Assembly (NCBI GenBank): GCA_000514715.1 | Contig: AZWL01000031.1 | Location: 1-53,021, forward strand | DNA length: 53,021 bases | Direction of reading: 5' to 3' | From: Streptomyces sp. CNH099 | Lineage (GTDB): Bacteria; Actinomycetota; Actinomycetes; Streptomycetales; Streptomycetaceae | Shown: in pieces, positions 27,659-35,803 of the stretch | How the letters are laid out: every line of letters starts with the position of its first letter | Numbering within the stretch: position 1 is the first letter of the stretch | Notes under the pieces: generated by a model | Seen by the model: only the letters and a program-made list of their open reading frames with translations | Database searches by the model: none | What the model was told of the DNA's origin: nothing | Translations under genes and position numbers: made by a program

Positions 27659-29044
27659 TTACCGGATCGTCTCCGCGCCGGTGTGTCCGGCGGTGCGGGC
27701 GACGCGGGCGGATATCGGCTGACCTGTCGGTTCGTGCGGTACCGGGCGGCTTGCGGGGGCCTGCGCACGGGCCGGTGCGGCGGGCTCCTCCCGGGCCCGG
27801 CCGGCGGCCGCCGTACGGGTCGCGGCGGCGGCCCGGCGCGTGGCGTGAACCGTGATGCCCGTGACGCCCGCGAGAGCCGTGAGGCCGAGGACGACGACCC
27901 CCCGCCAGCCGACCGCGTGGAAGGCGACCGCCCCGGCGGTGGCGCCCGCGCTGTTCCCGACGTAGTACGCGACCTGGTACAGCGCCGACGCCTGCGCCCG
28001 GCCCGTCCGCGCCGCGTGGCTGACCGAGGCGGAGGCGACCGCGTGCCCCGCGAAGAAGCCCGCGGTCAGCAGCACCAGCCCGGCCAGGACGGCGGCCAGG
28101 GAGTCCCCGAGCGTCAGCAGCAGCCCGGCGCCGGTCGTGCCGGCGGCCGCGTACAGGGTGCCGCGGCGGCCGAGGCGCGCGACGAGCCGGCCGGCCGCGG
28201 CGGAGGAGCCGGTGCCGACGAGGTAGATGACGAAGACCGAGCCGATGAGGCCCGAGGACAGCCCGAAGGGCTCACCGGCCAGCCGGTAGCCGATCATCGT
28301 GTAGACCGCGCCGAAGACGGTCATGAACAGCAGGCCGATCGCATACAGCCGGCGCATCAGCCCGTCGGCGAGATGGCCGCGTACCGTCCGCGCGAGCGCC
28401 CGCGGCGCCAGCGGGGCGGCGGCGAAGTGCCGGGCGCGCGGCAGCAGCACGCGGAACGCGACCGCGCAGAGCAGCGAGAGCACCGCGACGGTCCCCAGCG
28501 CCGCCCGCCAGCCCCAGGCGTCCGCCGTCCAGCCGGTGAGGATGCGGCCGGCCATGCCGCCGATGCTGTTGCCCGCGACGAAGAGTCCGACGGCGCCGAT
28601 CACCGCCCGGGCCCGTACCTCCTCGGCGATGAACGCGATCGCCGACGCCGGGATCCCGGCGATCGCCGCGCCCTGCAGCGTGCGCAGCGCGACGAGCCAG
28701 CCCAGGTCGGGTGCGAACGGCAGCGCCAGCCCCAGCAGCACGGCGGCCGTCAGCGACCACGTCATCGTCGCCCGCCGGCCGAACCGCTCCGAGACGGCGC
28801 TCAGCGGCAGCACCGCGAGCGCGAGGGCGGCGGTGGTGGCCGAGACGGTCCAGCTGGCGGCGCCGGGGCTGACGCCGAGGTCGGCGGAGAGGGCGGGCAG
28901 CAGGGCCTGGGTGGCGAAGAGGAGGGTGAAGGTGGCGACGCCGGCGGCGAACAGGGCGAGGAGCACGCGGCGGTAGCCGGGCTCCCCGGGCGCGTGCTGC
29001 GGAAGGGCGCCCACCTCGGCGGGCGCCCCGGTAGCGGAGGGCAT
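27659..29044 (-). CDS. MFS transporter (drug/metabolite efflux type)
   Basis: This 461-aa protein has 12 predicted membrane helices. FATQALLPALSADLGVSPG opens helix 1-2, and SERFGRRATMTW is the loop 2-3 signature of the major facilitator superfamily. VGLFVAGNSIGGMAGRILTGWTADAWGWRAA resembles motif C, so an antiporter/efflux role is likely. The C-terminal 60 residues are a polar tail. It is divergent from a LysR gene across a short gap, so that regulator probably controls it. The substrate is unknown. Confidence 0.88.
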   Translation of the reverse strand: MPSATGAPAEVGALPQHAPGEPGYRRVLLALFAAGVATFTLLFATQALLPALSADLGVSPGAASWTVSATTAALALAVLPLSAVSERFGRRATMTWSLTAAVLLGLALPFAPDLGWLVALRTLQGAAIAGIPASAIAFIAEEVRARAVIGAVGLFVAGNSIGGMAGRILTGWTADAWGWRAALGTVAVLSLLCAVAFRVLLPRARHFAAAPLAPRALARTVRGHLADGLMRRLYAIGLLFMTVFGAVYTMIGYRLAGEPFGLSSGLIGSVFVIYLVGTGSSAAAGRLVARLGRRGTLYAAAGTTGAGLLLTLGDSLAAVLAGLVLLTAGFFAGHAVASASVSHAARTGRAQASALYQVAYYVGNSAGATAGAVAFHAVGWRGVVVLGLTALAGVTGITVHATRRAAAATRTAAAGRAREEPAAPARAQAPASRPVPHEPTGQPISARVARTAGHTGAETIR

Positions 29045-29106
29045 GCGGCGAACGTACGGCGCTCCCGCTCATGCGTCCAATACGGAAAACGGCGATAATC
29101 GATGCC

Positions 29107-30093
29107 GTGGTGAATGAGCAGAGGTCACAGGGGCCGATGTCACGGTCCCGTCATCCGCAAGACATGTCGCCGGCCGGCGCCGGGGAGCCGGGGGAGTGGG
29201 GCGGGGTGCTCGCGCCCCGGCTCGCGCAGTTCGCCGCCGTCGCCCGCGAGGAGCACGTCACCCGGGCCGCCCGGGCGCTCGGCGTCCCGCAGCCGACGCT
29301 GAGCCGGGCGATGGCACGGCTCGAAGCCGACCTGGGCCTCGCGCTCTTCGCCCGCCGCGGCCGCACCCTGACGCTGACCACCGCCGGCCGCGACTTCCTC
29401 GCCCACGCCGAACGCGCGCTGGCCGAGGTCGGCAGGGGCGCCGAGGCCGTACGCGCCGACGCGCACCCCGAGACGGGCAAGGTCGCCTTCGGCTTCCTGC
29501 ACACGCTCGGCTCCGAGACCGTGCCGGGGCTGCTGCGGGAGTTCCGCCGGGACCACCCGCGGGTGCGCTTCGCGCTGGTGCAGAACTACGGCGAGTGGAT
29601 GCTGCAGCGGCTGCGCGCGGGCGAGTTGGACCTGTGCCTGACCTCACCGGTGCCGGACGCGCCGGACCTGACGGCGCGGCGCCTGGACGAGCAGCGCCTC
29701 CGGCTCGTCGTACCGGACGACCACCGGCTGGCCGGGCGGCGGCGCATCCGGCTCGCGGAGGTGGCGGAGGAGCCCTTCGTCACCCTGGAACCGGGCTACG
29801 GGATGCGGCGGATGCTGGAGGCGCTGTGCGCGGAGGCGGGGTTCGCGCCGCGCATCGCGTTCGAGGGGGAGGAGGCGGAGACGATCCGCGGGCTGGTGGC
29901 GGCGGGGCTGGGGGTGGCACTGCTGCCGCCGCCGGCGGTGCCGCGGCCGGGGGTGGTGGAGCTGAACGTGACGGCGCCGCGGGCGGTGCGGGAGATCGGG
30001 GTCGCGTGGGTGGCGGGGCAGCAGGAGACGCCGCCGGTGGCGGCGTTCCGCCGGTTTCTGCTGGGACGCCGCGGCCAACTCCTGGCGGGCTAG
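29107..30093 (+). CDS. LysR family transcriptional regulator
   Basis: This protein of about 328 aa has a LysR winged helix (LAQFAAVAREEHVTRAARALGVPQPTLSRAMARLEADLGLALFARRGRTLTLTTAG). A co-inducer domain follows, starting KVAFGFLHTLGSETVPGLLREF. GATAAT at 29094-29099 looks like a -10 box, which would exclude ATG 29071 and point to a leaderless start at GTG 29107 or 29110; ATG 29137, after AGGGG, is also possible. It is divergent from the MFS gene, the usual arrangement for a LysR regulator and its target. Confidence 0.87.
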   Translation: MVNEQRSQGPMSRSRHPQDMSPAGAGEPGEWGGVLAPRLAQFAAVAREEHVTRAARALGVPQPTLSRAMARLEADLGLALFARRGRTLTLTTAGRDFLAHAERALAEVGRGAEAVRADAHPETGKVAFGFLHTLGSETVPGLLREFRRDHPRVRFALVQNYGEWMLQRLRAGELDLCLTSPVPDAPDLTARRLDEQRLRLVVPDDHRLAGRRRIRLAEVAEEPFVTLEPGYGMRRMLEALCAEAGFAPRIAFEGEEAETIRGLVAAGLGVALLPPPAVPRPGVVELNVTAPRAVREIGVAWVAGQQETPPVAAFRRFLLGRRGQLLAG

Positions 30094-30151
30094 CAACCCG
30101 GCAACCCGGGCAACGCGGGCAACGCGGGCAACTCAGCAACCCGGCAATTCA
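30093..30151. repeat. Short tandem array of GCAAC units
   Basis: Seven units of 8-9 bp starting GCAA (GCAACCCGG, GCAACGCGG and similar) run from the LysR stop codon onward. They fill part of the 157-bp gap between the convergent LysR and hydrolase genes. No protein or hairpin terminator is evident there. Confidence 0.7.
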
Positions 30152-30250
30152 CCAACCCCGCACACCCACCCCAGGGTAGGCCGCCCCTCCGACAGCCCAC
30201 CTGTCCGCCGCCGCGGTAACGCCCGCGGCCGCGACCGGACCGGACCGCGC

Positions 30251-30991
30251 CTACGCCGGGGCGAAGCCCGTGGCCAGCGGCATCCGCAGACCTATCGGCG
30301 GCGGCGCCGCCAGCGCGTCGGCGACCGGCCTGCTGTACGGCCGACCGAAGAGCGAGCCCCTGACGAAGTCGGCGGCCAGGGCGAGGACTTCCGGCCGGTG
30401 CTGGTGCAGCCCGTGCCCGTCGGAGTGCACCTCGAAGCGGCACACGTCGCGGTTGGCCTTCTTCGCCCGCACCGCCAGCCGGTACGACAGGTCCGGATCG
30501 GTGCGCTCGTCGTCCGTGCCGTGCACGAGCAGCACGCTGCGCCCGCTCAGCTGCCGTACGGGCTCCGCGTCCGCCGCCTGCGCGTCCGGCAGCCACGGCG
30601 CCAGCGCCAGCACCGAGACGACCGCCTCGTGCCCGGCCGCGCGCAGCGCCGCGCGCCCGCCGACGTCGGTGCCGACCAGCGCCACCGGCACGTCCCCGTA
30701 CCGCCGTACGACCTCCTCCAGTGCCCACTCCGCGTCGTGCGCCGCGTCCGCCGCCGCGCCGTTCCAGCCGCGGCAGCGGTAGTGCACGGTGTGCGTGACG
30801 AGCCCCTCGGCGCGCCCGGCGCGTCCCAGCCGGCGGGCCAGCGACCACACCGAGGCGGCGGCCAGCCGCGACGGCCGGCGGCTGCTCTCCTCCTCGCCCG
30901 CGGGCAGCAGCAGCGCCACCGCCTGCGCCGAGGCCGCCCCGGTGGCGCGGCCGAGCCGGGCGGGGCGGGTCACGCTGGTCTCCTGTGCCAT
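30251..30991 (-). CDS. Alpha/beta-hydrolase fold protein with Asp at the nucleophile position
   Basis: This 246-aa protein has the layout of a dienelactone-hydrolase-like alpha/beta hydrolase. The nucleophile elbow reads VALVGTDVGGRAALRAAG, with Asp109 where GxSxG would have Ser. A later LLVHGTDDERTDPDL supplies an acidic residue, and SDGHGLHQH (His193) the expected histidine. Asp nucleophiles in GxDxGG elbows are known in epoxide hydrolases and haloalkane dehalogenases, but the rest of the protein is not clearly of those types. It may be inactive or have changed chemistry. It precedes add on the opposite strand. Confidence 0.8.
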   Translation of the reverse strand: MAQETSVTRPARLGRATGAASAQAVALLLPAGEEESSRRPSRLAAASVWSLARRLGRAGRAEGLVTHTVHYRCRGWNGAAADAAHDAEWALEEVVRRYGDVPVALVGTDVGGRAALRAAGHEAVVSVLALAPWLPDAQAADAEPVRQLSGRSVLLVHGTDDERTDPDLSYRLAVRAKKANRDVCRFEVHSDGHGLHQHRPEVLALAADFVRGSLFGRPYSRPVADALAAPPPIGLRMPLATGFAPA

Positions 30992-31209
30992 GGCAGCACG
31001 ATCGCAGATGCCCTGCCCCGCTGCCCACCCGTCTGCGCCGGTGCCGCCGCGCTCCTATCCGCCCCGCCCGTACGGCAGTTGCGGCCCGGCCCGTACCGCG
31101 GCGGCGGGCCGGCGCCCACCCGCCGGCGAACGGCCCGCGCCCGCCGGGCCCCACCGGGCACCCGCCGCCGCACCGGCCCCGCCGCCGACGTCCGCCGCCG
31201 GGCACGGCT

Positions 31210-31221
31210 CTACGCGCGTAG
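31210..31221. promoter_or_regulatory. Nucleoside-regulon operator before add
   Basis: CTACGCGCGTAG is perfect here, 36 bp upstream of the add start codon. TAGGAT (31219-31224) overlaps it and resembles a -10 box, so binding would hide the promoter. Confidence 0.72.
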
Positions 31222-31257
31222 GATGTCGCCAACCGTGACGCGAAAGGGGCGTGCCGC

Positions 31258-32409
31258 ATGACGGACGACAACGGCAGAGGCGGGAGCGCGGCGGCCGGCG
31301 CGGGGCGGGCGGCGCTGCCGGACACGGACCGGATCCGGCGTGCCCCCAAGGTGCTGCTCCACGACCACCTCGACGGCGGGCTCCGCCCCGGCACCGTCGT
31401 GGACATCGCCCGCGAGACCGGCTACTCCGGGCTGCCGGAGAGCGATCCCGAGCGACTCGGTGCCTGGTTCCGGGAGGCCGCCGACTCCGGTTCGCTGGAG
31501 CGCTACCTGGAGACCTTCGCCCACACCTGCGCCGTGCTGCAGACCCGCGACGCGCTGGTGCGGGTCGCCGCCGAGTGCGCCGAGGACCTGGCCGCCGACG
31601 GCGTCGTGTACGCCGAGGTGCGCTACGCCCCCGAGCAGCACCTCCAGGGCGGGCTGAGCCTGGAGCAGGTGGTGGAGGCGGTCAACGAGGGCTTCCGCGA
31701 GGGCGAGCGGCGCGCGTACGCCGCCGGGCGCCGCATCCGCGTCGGCGCGCTCCTGACCGCGATGCGGCACGCCGCCCGCTCGCTGGAGATCGCCGAACTG
31801 GCCAACCGCTACCGCGACCTCGGCGTCGTCGGCTTCGACATCGCCGGCGCCGAGGCCGGCTTCCCGCCCACCCGCCACCTCGACGCCTTCGAGTATCTGA
31901 AGCGCGAGAACAACCACTTCACCATCCACGCCGGCGAGGCGTTCGGGCTGCCGTCGATCTGGCAGGCCCTGCAGTGGTGCGGCGCCGACCGGCTCGGCCA
32001 CGGCGTGCGGATCATCGACGACATCCACGTCGCCGAGGACGGCACCGTCAAACTCGGCCGGCTGGCGGCGTACGTGCGCGACAAGCGGATCCCGCTGGAG
32101 CTGTGCCCGACGTCCAACCTGCAGACCGGCGCCGCCGCGTCGTACGCCGAGCACCCCATCGGGCTGCTGCGCCGGCTGTACTTCCGCGCCACGGTCAACA
32201 CCGACAACCGGCTCATGAGCGGCACGAGCATGACCCGTGAATTCGACGAGCTGGTGCGCACGTTCCACTACACGCTCGACGACATGCAGTGGTTCACCGT
32301 CAACGCCATGAAGTCGGCTTTCATTCCTTTCGATGAAAGACTGGCGATGATCAATGAGGTCATCAAGCCCGGGTACGCCGGGCTGAAGTCGGAGTGGCTC
32401 TTTCGCTGA
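31258..32409 (+). CDS. add: Adenosine deaminase
   Basis: This 383-aa enzyme turns (deoxy)adenosine into (deoxy)inosine. Zinc ligands His35 and His37 are in LLHDHLDGG. FTIHAGEAFG holds the third histidine and the catalytic Glu region, DRLGHGVRI the general base histidine, and NTDNRLMS the Asp pair. AAGGGG stands 8 nt before the ATG. The product inosine is the substrate of the PNP encoded at 46180. The CTACGCGCGTAG palindrome in its promoter ties it to the transporter, deoC and PNP genes. Confidence 0.95.
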   Translation: MTDDNGRGGSAAAGAGRAALPDTDRIRRAPKVLLHDHLDGGLRPGTVVDIARETGYSGLPESDPERLGAWFREAADSGSLERYLETFAHTCAVLQTRDALVRVAAECAEDLAADGVVYAEVRYAPEQHLQGGLSLEQVVEAVNEGFREGERRAYAAGRRIRVGALLTAMRHAARSLEIAELANRYRDLGVVGFDIAGAEAGFPPTRHLDAFEYLKRENNHFTIHAGEAFGLPSIWQALQWCGADRLGHGVRIIDDIHVAEDGTVKLGRLAAYVRDKRIPLELCPTSNLQTGAAASYAEHPIGLLRRLYFRATVNTDNRLMSGTSMTREFDELVRTFHYTLDDMQWFTVNAMKSAFIPFDERLAMINEVIKPGYAGLKSEWLFR

Positions 32410-32524
32410 CCCGCCCCGACCTGCGGACTCTGCGGGAATTCGGGTCGTGTGGCGATGGTCGTACGATCCGCGGATAGGGCCGTACGGGCCAATTGCCGCC
32501 CCGGCGGGGCGGTCATTGCCGCGG

Positions 32525-32567
32525 CGATATCCGGCTGGCTACGTTTCTCGTTGCCGCTCGATATCCG
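32525..32567. repeat. Direct repeat CGATATCCG x2 upstream of a small secreted protein gene
   Basis: CGATATCCG occurs at 32525-32533 and 32559-32567, 34 bp apart, ending 22 bp before the start codon of the small secreted protein. AT-containing repeats stand out in this GC-rich DNA. They may be activator or repressor half-sites. Confidence 0.5.
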
Positions 32568-32589
32568 CAAGGACGAGGACCTGAATCCC

Positions 32590-32877
32590 ATGAAGACCCG
32601 CAAGATCGTCGGTACCGCACTGCTCGGCGCCGCCTTCGCCGCCGGGGCGACGGGCACCGCCTCCGCAGCGTCCGCCCCCGCCCTGCCCGACCCGGTCGGC
32701 CAGCTGACCGCCCCGCTGGAGAACGTCACCGGCTCCCAGGTGGCGAGCAACAACGGCACGCCCGCCGCCAAGCCGACCGGCCAGCAGACCGCCCAGCCCC
32801 CGGGCCTCGGCCAGCTCGGCGCCCTGACCGGCGTCCTTCCCCTCGGCAGCCTCACCGGCGGCGGCCTGCCGCTCTGA
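32590..32877 (+). CDS. Small secreted protein of unknown function
   Basis: This 95-aa protein has a clear signal peptide (MKTRKIVGTALLGAAFAAG...ASA, cleavage near residue 27). A short mature part of about 68 residues is rich in Pro, Gly, Leu, Gln and Thr (PDPVGQLTAPLENVTG, PPGLGQLGALTGVLPLGSLTGGG). No cysteine, catalytic motif or chaplin motif is seen. A strong terminator follows. I do not recognise a function; a surface or structural role is possible. Confidence 0.7.
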   Translation: MKTRKIVGTALLGAAFAAGATGTASAASAPALPDPVGQLTAPLENVTGSQVASNNGTPAAKPTGQQTAQPPGLGQLGALTGVLPLGSLTGGGLPL

Positions 32878-32903
32878 CGGATGCGGGCGAACGCACCCGG
32901 GCA

Positions 32904-32938
32904 CCGGGGCCGGCATCCGCACCGGATGCCGGCCCCGG
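32904..32938. terminator. Strong hairpin terminator
   Basis: GGGGCCGGCATCC (32906-32918) and GGATGCCGGCCCC (32924-32936) are perfect arms around GCACC. Two further base pairs extend the stem to 15 bp. It separates the small secreted gene from the convergent VanZ gene. Confidence 0.82.
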
Positions 32939-32988
32939 CGGCGCGTTGCCGGGGGAGGTCCGTCGTCGGCACCGGACGAAACGCCGCC

Positions 32989-33597
32989 CTACGGGGCGAT
33001 CTCGACCGTGGGGATCCTCGGGGCCGGGCCCTGGGCCGCCCCGTCCCCGGCCCGCTGCGCTTCCCCCGCCGCGGCCGGCTGCCCCGCCCCGGCCGCCTGC
33101 TCCGCGTGCGCCGCTCCCGCCGCCCGCCCCGGCGGGCGCCGGCGGCGCAGCCGCGCCCGGGCGGCCGGGACCACCGCCAGGTGCGCCAGCGCTATCCCCA
33201 GGATGTGCAGCAGCATCGTGTCCACGTTCGCGACGTGCCCCGGCACCGCCGTCTTCAGCAGCTCCACGACCAGCGCCAGCATCGCGCCGGCGAAGACGGT
33301 ACGGGCGAACGAGCCCGCCACCGACACCCGCACCCGCCCGCCCACCAGCGGCAGCAGCACCCCCGCGGGCGCCAGCACGAGCAGCGACTCGACGACGTGC
33401 CGCAGCGCCGACCAGGGGTCGTCGGCGAACTCCGCCCGGATCGTGGTGAGCGGGCGCAGATTCGCCGCGTCAACCCACGGCACGGCGTTGGGGCGGAGCG
33501 TAAACCACCAGACTGCGGTCAGATGCAGGACTAGGAGGACAACGCCGGCCATCCGGAATCTGAGGGCGGCCGTTCCGCCCGTCGCATGGCGCTGCAC
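32989..33597 (-). CDS. VanZ family membrane protein
   Basis: This 202-aa protein, read from GTG 33597, has a VanZ-like domain with about four membrane helices: VVLLVLHLTAVWWFTLRP, LLVLAPAGVLLPLVGG, TVFAGAMLALVVELLKTAVPGHVANVDTMLLHILGIALAHL. The TLRP and NxDxxLN-like (NVDTMLLH) motifs fit the family. A polar, Ala/Pro-rich tail of about 60 residues follows. VanZ of enterococci gives low teicoplanin resistance, but most family members have no proven role. ATG 33552 is an alternative start. It lies just downstream of the afsQ operon on the same strand. Confidence 0.82.
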   Translation of the reverse strand: MQRHATGGTAALRFRMAGVVLLVLHLTAVWWFTLRPNAVPWVDAANLRPLTTIRAEFADDPWSALRHVVESLLVLAPAGVLLPLVGGRVRVSVAGSFARTVFAGAMLALVVELLKTAVPGHVANVDTMLLHILGIALAHLAVVPAARARLRRRRPPGRAAGAAHAEQAAGAGQPAAAGEAQRAGDGAAQGPAPRIPTVEIAP

Positions 33598-33674
33598 GCA
33601 GGCAAGGACGACGCCGCCGCCCCGTACGGTTCCCGCGTTCCGCCGGCGGGGTGAGCGAGGGGTGAGGGGGCGGC

Positions 33675-34268
33675 TCAGGCGGCGGGTTCGCCGACGGTGC
33701 TGTCCGGCGTCCGGATCACCTCGTCGGTGCAGCGGTACGCGTACGGCTCGTCGCCCTCCTCCGGCCCCGCCAGCACCGCCGTACGGTCCTCGCCCACCGC
33801 GTACGTGCACACCAGCTGCGCCAGCACCGGCGACCCCAGCGTCTGCGGGTCCCGGCTGAGCCGCACCGTGCCCGCCGGGTCCCCGGAGCGGACGTCCACC
33901 ACCCGCAGCCCGGCGACGGCGGTGGAGTAGCCGGCCTCCCGCTCGTCGTCGCTCGGCTCCCGCGTCAGCTCGGCCAGCAGCCGCGCGGCCAGCTCCGCAC
34001 CCGTCACGTCGTCGGGGACGCCGCGGGGCACCGGCGCCAGCTGCCTGCCGCACACCAGGTACACCGGCCGCAGCGTCTCGCCGTCCGCCGGGCTCCCCGC
34101 CGGCGACGGGCCGCCCGGCGCGCACTCGGCCCGCGCGGGCGCGCTGCCGGCGTCCACGGGCACGGAGGTGGGCCGGATTCCGCACCCGGTGGCGGACACC
34201 GCGACGGCGAGCACCGCCAGGGCCGTCAGGGCCGCGAAGACCGGCCGGTTCGAGGCTGCCGCCCTCAC
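33675..34268 (-). CDS. Lipoprotein of the afsQ operon
   Basis: This 197-aa protein has a lipoprotein signal with lipobox SATGC (Cys29). The mature part contains four further cysteines (ECAPG, LVCGRQL, LVCTYAV, YRCTDE) that could form disulfides outside the cell. GTG 34268 overlaps the histidine-kinase stop (GTGA), so it is made together with the sensor. The same order (response regulator, kinase, lipoprotein) is found in S. coelicolor. It may modulate the sensor, which is inference. Confidence 0.82.
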   Translation of the reverse strand: MRAAASNRPVFAALTALAVLAVAVSATGCGIRPTSVPVDAGSAPARAECAPGGPSPAGSPADGETLRPVYLVCGRQLAPVPRGVPDDVTGAELAARLLAELTREPSDDEREAGYSTAVAGLRVVDVRSGDPAGTVRLSRDPQTLGSPVLAQLVCTYAVGEDRTAVLAGPEEGDEPYAYRCTDEVIRTPDSTVGEPAA

Positions 34269-35803
34269 TCGTCCTCCTGCTCCAGGGCCTCCGCCGCCGC
34301 CGACGAATCCCGCGGCAGCCGGAGCGTGAACACCGCCCCGCCCGCGGGGTCGTTGGCCGCGGTGATCGTACCGCCGTGGATGCGGGCGTTCTCCACCGCG
34401 ATGGACAGCCCGAGGCCGCTGCCGTCGGAGCGCGGCCGGGCCGTGTCCGCCTTGTAGAAGCGGTCGAAGACGTGCGGCAGCACCCCGGCCGGGATGCCGG
34501 GGCCGTTGTCCTTGACCTCGATCAGCAGGTCCCCGGCGCCGGGCGCGTCCGCCGTGGTGCGCACCGACACGCGCACGGGGGAGCCGCCGTGCTTGAGCGC
34601 GTTGCCGATGAGGTTGGCGAGGATCACGTCGAGGCGCCGCGGGTCGAGGCGCGCGACGATGCCGCGGTCGGCGTCCAGCTCCACCGCGTCCAGCCACGCG
34701 CGCGCGTCGATGCAGGCGGTGACCTGGTCGGCGACGTCGACGTCGTCGAGGACGAGCCGGGCGGTGCCGGCGTCGAAGCGGGTCACCTCCATCAGGTTCT
34801 CCACCAGGTCGTTCAGCCGCCGGGTCTCCTGCACCACCAGCTGCACCGCGGGCGCGATCATCGGGTCGAGGTTCTCCTGCTCCTCCTCCAGCACCTCGGA
34901 CACCGCGGTCATCGCGGTCAGCGGGGTGCGCAGCTCGTGCGACATGTCGGCCACGAAGCGCCGGCTGGACTTCTCCCGCTCGCTCAGCTCCTCCACCCGC
35001 TGCTGCAGCCGCTCCGCGGTCTGGTTGAACGTCCGCGACAGGTCGGCCAGCTCGTCGGTGCCCGTCACCCGCAGCCGGGTGTCGAGCTTGCCCTCGCCGA
35101 GCCGCCGGGCCGCCTCGCCGAGCCGCTGCACGGGGCGCAGCACCGTGGACGCGGCGCCCTGCGCCAGCAGCGCGGAGCCGACGAGGGACAGGCCGGTGGC
35201 GATGCCCAGCGACCAGGCCAGGGAGTTGAGGTCGCGGCGCTCGGAGTCGAGGGACTTGAACATGTAGCCGGTCCAGTCGGTGCCGATCACCCGGGCGCCG
35301 CCGACGAGGTACGGCGTGCCGTCCATCGTCACCCGCTGCCAGTACAGGTGGTACGGCGACTTGCCGTCGCGCCGCTGGTCGACCGCGGACTTCAGCGGCT
35401 TCGGCACGTCGCGCAGGCTGAACGACGGGTCGGAGCGCTCCACGCAGCCGGGCTCGTCGGCGCTGCCGTCGGTGACGAGTATCACGTCGTAGTTCTGCGT
35501 GGTGTCCGACAGCCGCCGCGCGGCCTTGCCGAGGTCGGAGCAGCCGACGCGCAGGTCCAGCTCGCCGCTCTCGTCGTTGAGCGACTCCCGGAAGTCCTTG
35601 AGCGACGCGTCCTGGGTGCGGGTGAGCACCGAGTCCCGGTTCAGCCAGTACGCGATGCCGGCCACGGACACCGCCGAGACCAGCGCCACCAGCGCGAAGA
35701 CGATGACCAGACGCAGTCGCAGGCTGATCCAGCGCAGCAGTCCCGCCGCCCAGCCGCGTACGAGCCCCTGCCGGCCCTGCGTGTCGGAGGGGCCCGTGCT
35801 CAC
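34265..35803 (-). CDS. afsQ2: Sensor histidine kinase AfsQ2
   Basis: This 512-aa sensor kinase has membrane helices at about 31-53 and 197-216 enclosing an extracellular sensor of about 140 residues (Cys88, Cys120). A HAMP domain (about 217-270) and a HisKA domain with His289 in FVADMSHELRTPL follow. The ATPase core shows NLIGNALKHGG (N box), DNGPGIP (G1) and GSGLGLS (G2). GTG 35803 overlaps the AfsQ1 stop (GTGA). In S. coelicolor AfsQ1/Q2 controls antibiotic production and nitrogen-related genes. The name rests on sequence and on the divergent sigQ. Confidence 0.88.
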   Translation of the reverse strand: MSTGPSDTQGRQGLVRGWAAGLLRWISLRLRLVIVFALVALVSAVSVAGIAYWLNRDSVLTRTQDASLKDFRESLNDESGELDLRVGCSDLGKAARRLSDTTQNYDVILVTDGSADEPGCVERSDPSFSLRDVPKPLKSAVDQRRDGKSPYHLYWQRVTMDGTPYLVGGARVIGTDWTGYMFKSLDSERRDLNSLAWSLGIATGLSLVGSALLAQGAASTVLRPVQRLGEAARRLGEGKLDTRLRVTGTDELADLSRTFNQTAERLQQRVEELSEREKSSRRFVADMSHELRTPLTAMTAVSEVLEEEQENLDPMIAPAVQLVVQETRRLNDLVENLMEVTRFDAGTARLVLDDVDVADQVTACIDARAWLDAVELDADRGIVARLDPRRLDVILANLIGNALKHGGSPVRVSVRTTADAPGAGDLLIEVKDNGPGIPAGVLPHVFDRFYKADTARPRSDGSGLGLSIAVENARIHGGTITAANDPAGGAVFTLRLPRDSSAAAEALEQEDE

